From: JAGOPO01 sp038065515
GTDB taxonomy: Bacteria; Patescibacteriota; Minisyncoccia; 2-02-FULL-40-12; GWA2-44-9
Length of the DNA stretch: 5,476 nt
Reading direction: 5' to 3'
NCBI GenBank assembly: GCA_038065515.1
Contig: JBBTQV010000008.1
Span: 1 to 5,476, forward strand
A model generated the notes under the pieces. That model did not search any database, was not told the origin of the DNA, and saw nothing but the letters and a program-made list of their open reading frames with translations. Below are positions 5,046 through 5,476 of the stretch, piece after piece. The translations under genes and the position numbers were made by a program. Position 1 is the stretch's first letter, and every line of letters starts with the position of its first letter.

Positions 5046-5054
5046 ATGATACCA
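5046..5054 (-). promoter_or_regulatory. Extended -10 promoter for the methyltransferase block, probably leaderless
   Basis: The minus strand has TGG followed by TATCAT (5051-5046), an extended -10 box ending six bases before the ATG at 5039. This is the same geometry as at 1398. No -35 match is found at 16 to 18 bases, where the terminator stem of the previous gene lies; extended -10 promoters can work without one. Because that terminator isolates the block from upstream transcription, a promoter is needed here. Confidence 0.5.
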
Positions 5055-5060
5055 CCATCA

Positions 5061-5093
5061 AACAAAAAAGCCGCGTGGTGTTACCCACACGGC
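5061..5093 (-). terminator. Intrinsic terminator after the ParS/MbcA-like gene
   Basis: In the minus-strand RNA, GCCGUGUGG (5093-5085) pairs with CCACGCGGC (5078-5070) through nine pairs, including one G-U wobble, with a six-base loop. It is followed directly by six U residues (5069-5064). On the plus strand the same position is a C-A mismatch and there is no trailing T-run, so it is directional. It begins 15 bases after the stop of the 5108-5368 gene. Confidence 0.88.
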
Positions 5094-5107
5094 GGGCGAA
5101 CGATGAG

Positions 5108-5368
5108 CTACGACGGGATACCGCGGATAGCGTTGGCAACCATCGTGATCACTGCGTCAGCGTGGCCTGAATCGATGACTGAACGCGGGGTACGGCCGCC
5201 TAGGTCGGGATGAGGAGCGTCAAGCCACGCCTCGAATGCGTGCTCCGGCACTACGGAAGCAATGAGGCCCAGGGCAATCAGCTTCTTGTCTTTCTCTCCT
5301 CGAGGAGCGAACTCACCCATCAGATACTGCTGAGCAAATTCACGAACTTCCCGACTCGGATAACTCAT
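5108..5368 (-). CDS. Small protein resembling the Xre/MbcA/ParS antitoxin toxin-binding domain
   Basis: This 86-residue protein has a helical, charged N-terminal half. Its second half reads AFEAWLDAPHPDLGGRTP (44-61), then a helix and a final G-I-P. The pattern AxxWLxxPxPxLGGxxP, followed by a short helix ending in Gly, is the hallmark of the toxin-binding domain of Xre/MbcA/ParS antitoxins (DUF2384), which neutralise RES-type NAD+-targeting toxins. The DNA-binding helix-turn-helix usual at the N-terminus of Xre antitoxins is missing or very short, and the protein is smaller than typical members. The start is fixed by GGGAGGT six bases upstream. It is monocistronic, with a good promoter and an intrinsic terminator. 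No RES toxin gene follows, the usual position, and the upstream side is cut off by the window edge. It may be an orphan antitoxin-like regulator, an antidote to a toxin elsewhere, or a diverged protein with another role. Confidence 0.7.
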   Translation of the reverse strand: MSYPSREVREFAQQYLMGEFAPRGEKDKKLIALGLIASVVPEHAFEAWLDAPHPDLGGRTPRSVIDSGHADAVITMVANAIRGIPS

Positions 5369-5374
5369 ACCAAC

Positions 5375-5381
5375 ACCTCCC
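5375..5381 (-). promoter_or_regulatory. Strong Shine-Dalgarno for the 5368 start
   Basis: The minus strand reads GGGAGGT, six of seven matches to AGGAGGT, with a six-base spacer before ATG. The geometry is the same as for the pilin-like gene at 1014. It settles the start codon of the 86-residue protein. Confidence 0.75.
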
Positions 5382-5388
5382 GATTCCT

Positions 5389-5417
5389 AATATACCTTAT
5401 CTCACAGTATGCGTCAA
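5389..5417 (-). promoter_or_regulatory. Sigma70-type promoter of the ParS/MbcA-like gene
   Basis: On the minus strand TTGACG (5417-5412, five of six matches to consensus) and TATATT (5394-5389, five of six) are separated by an optimal 17 bases. Initiation is expected near 5382, giving a short leader that contains the Shine-Dalgarno. This is the best full-consensus promoter in the window. Confidence 0.78.
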
Positions 5418-5419
5418 TT

Positions 5420-5470
5420 CCCCGGGGTAATATGTACACACATATGGCGGGTTCCCCTAGACTGGGGGAA
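5420..5470. repeat. Three short palindromes upstream of the 5368 promoter
   Basis: Three inverted repeats sit next to each other: CCCCGGGG (5420-5427), abutting the -35 element by two bases; ATATGT-ACAC-ACATAT (5430-5445); and TTCCCC-N7-GGGGAA (5452-5470). They could be operator sites for the 5368 gene or for a divergent gene beyond the edge. The last could also be the hairpin of an upstream minus-strand transcription unit, although it has no T-run. No function is shown. Confidence 0.35.
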
Positions 5471-5476
5471 TGTGCA

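Noticed and set aside
661..5368. CRISPR array or insertion sequence
   Set aside because: No spaced long direct repeats, transposase or terminal inverted repeats are seen; the only repeats are the 7-base arrays near 3030-3130.
5432..5476. Possible start of a plus-strand gene at ATG 5432 or 5443, open to the window edge
   Set aside because: Only 15 codons are visible, there is no family signal and the bases are largely palindromic; it cannot be called without the adjoining sequence.

Overview
The window looks like a bacterial chromosome segment, most likely from a Candidate Phyla Radiation (Patescibacteria) lineage such as Parcubacteria. This is an inference from gene content: a run of short two-helix proteins resembling the T4SS pilin family common in those genomes, beside a membrane-anchored solute-binding protein. 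TGA ends the Hsp20 gene at a normal family C-terminus, so the code appears standard, which argues against the Gracilibacteria and Absconditabacteria, where TGA is glycine. Base composition looks balanced, close to half G+C by eye.

Layout: the only plus-strand gene is a small Hsp20 chaperone (94-498). Everything after it is on the minus strand. Read in the direction of transcription from the right edge: a small orphan ParS/MbcA-like toxin-binding-domain protein (5368-5108) has its own sigma70-type promoter, strong ribosome binding site and intrinsic terminator. A class I SAM methyltransferase (5039-4491) follows, then a membrane-anchored family 1 solute-binding protein (4485-3133). Next is a 363-residue protein joining a pilin-like two-helix module to a probable exported LAS-type zinc peptidase (3115-2024). 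Four more small two-helix pilin-like proteins follow (1987-1718, 1731-1423, 1398-1030, 1014-661). A perfect 10-bp hairpin and a tRNA-Leu(UAG) gene (588-505) close the minus-strand block.

The genes from 5039 to 661 are tightly packed, with gaps of 5 to 36 bases and one 14-base overlap, so they probably form one transcription block with internal promoters. The five consecutive pilin-like modules, one carrying a probable wall-cutting domain, suggest a cell-surface pilus or type IV secretion-like apparatus with its own peptidoglycan hydrolase. VirB4/VirB6-type ATPase or channel genes are not in the window. The solute-binding protein has no transporter permease or ATPase beside it.

Regulatory signals are unusually readable. 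Two genes (1398 and 5039) have an extended -10 box (TGGTATNAT) ending exactly six bases before the ATG, as expected of leaderless mRNAs. The tRNA gene has the same box. Other genes use classical Shine-Dalgarno sequences. Around the start of the fusion gene there are two opposed arrays of 7-base repeats of the form CATNNNN.
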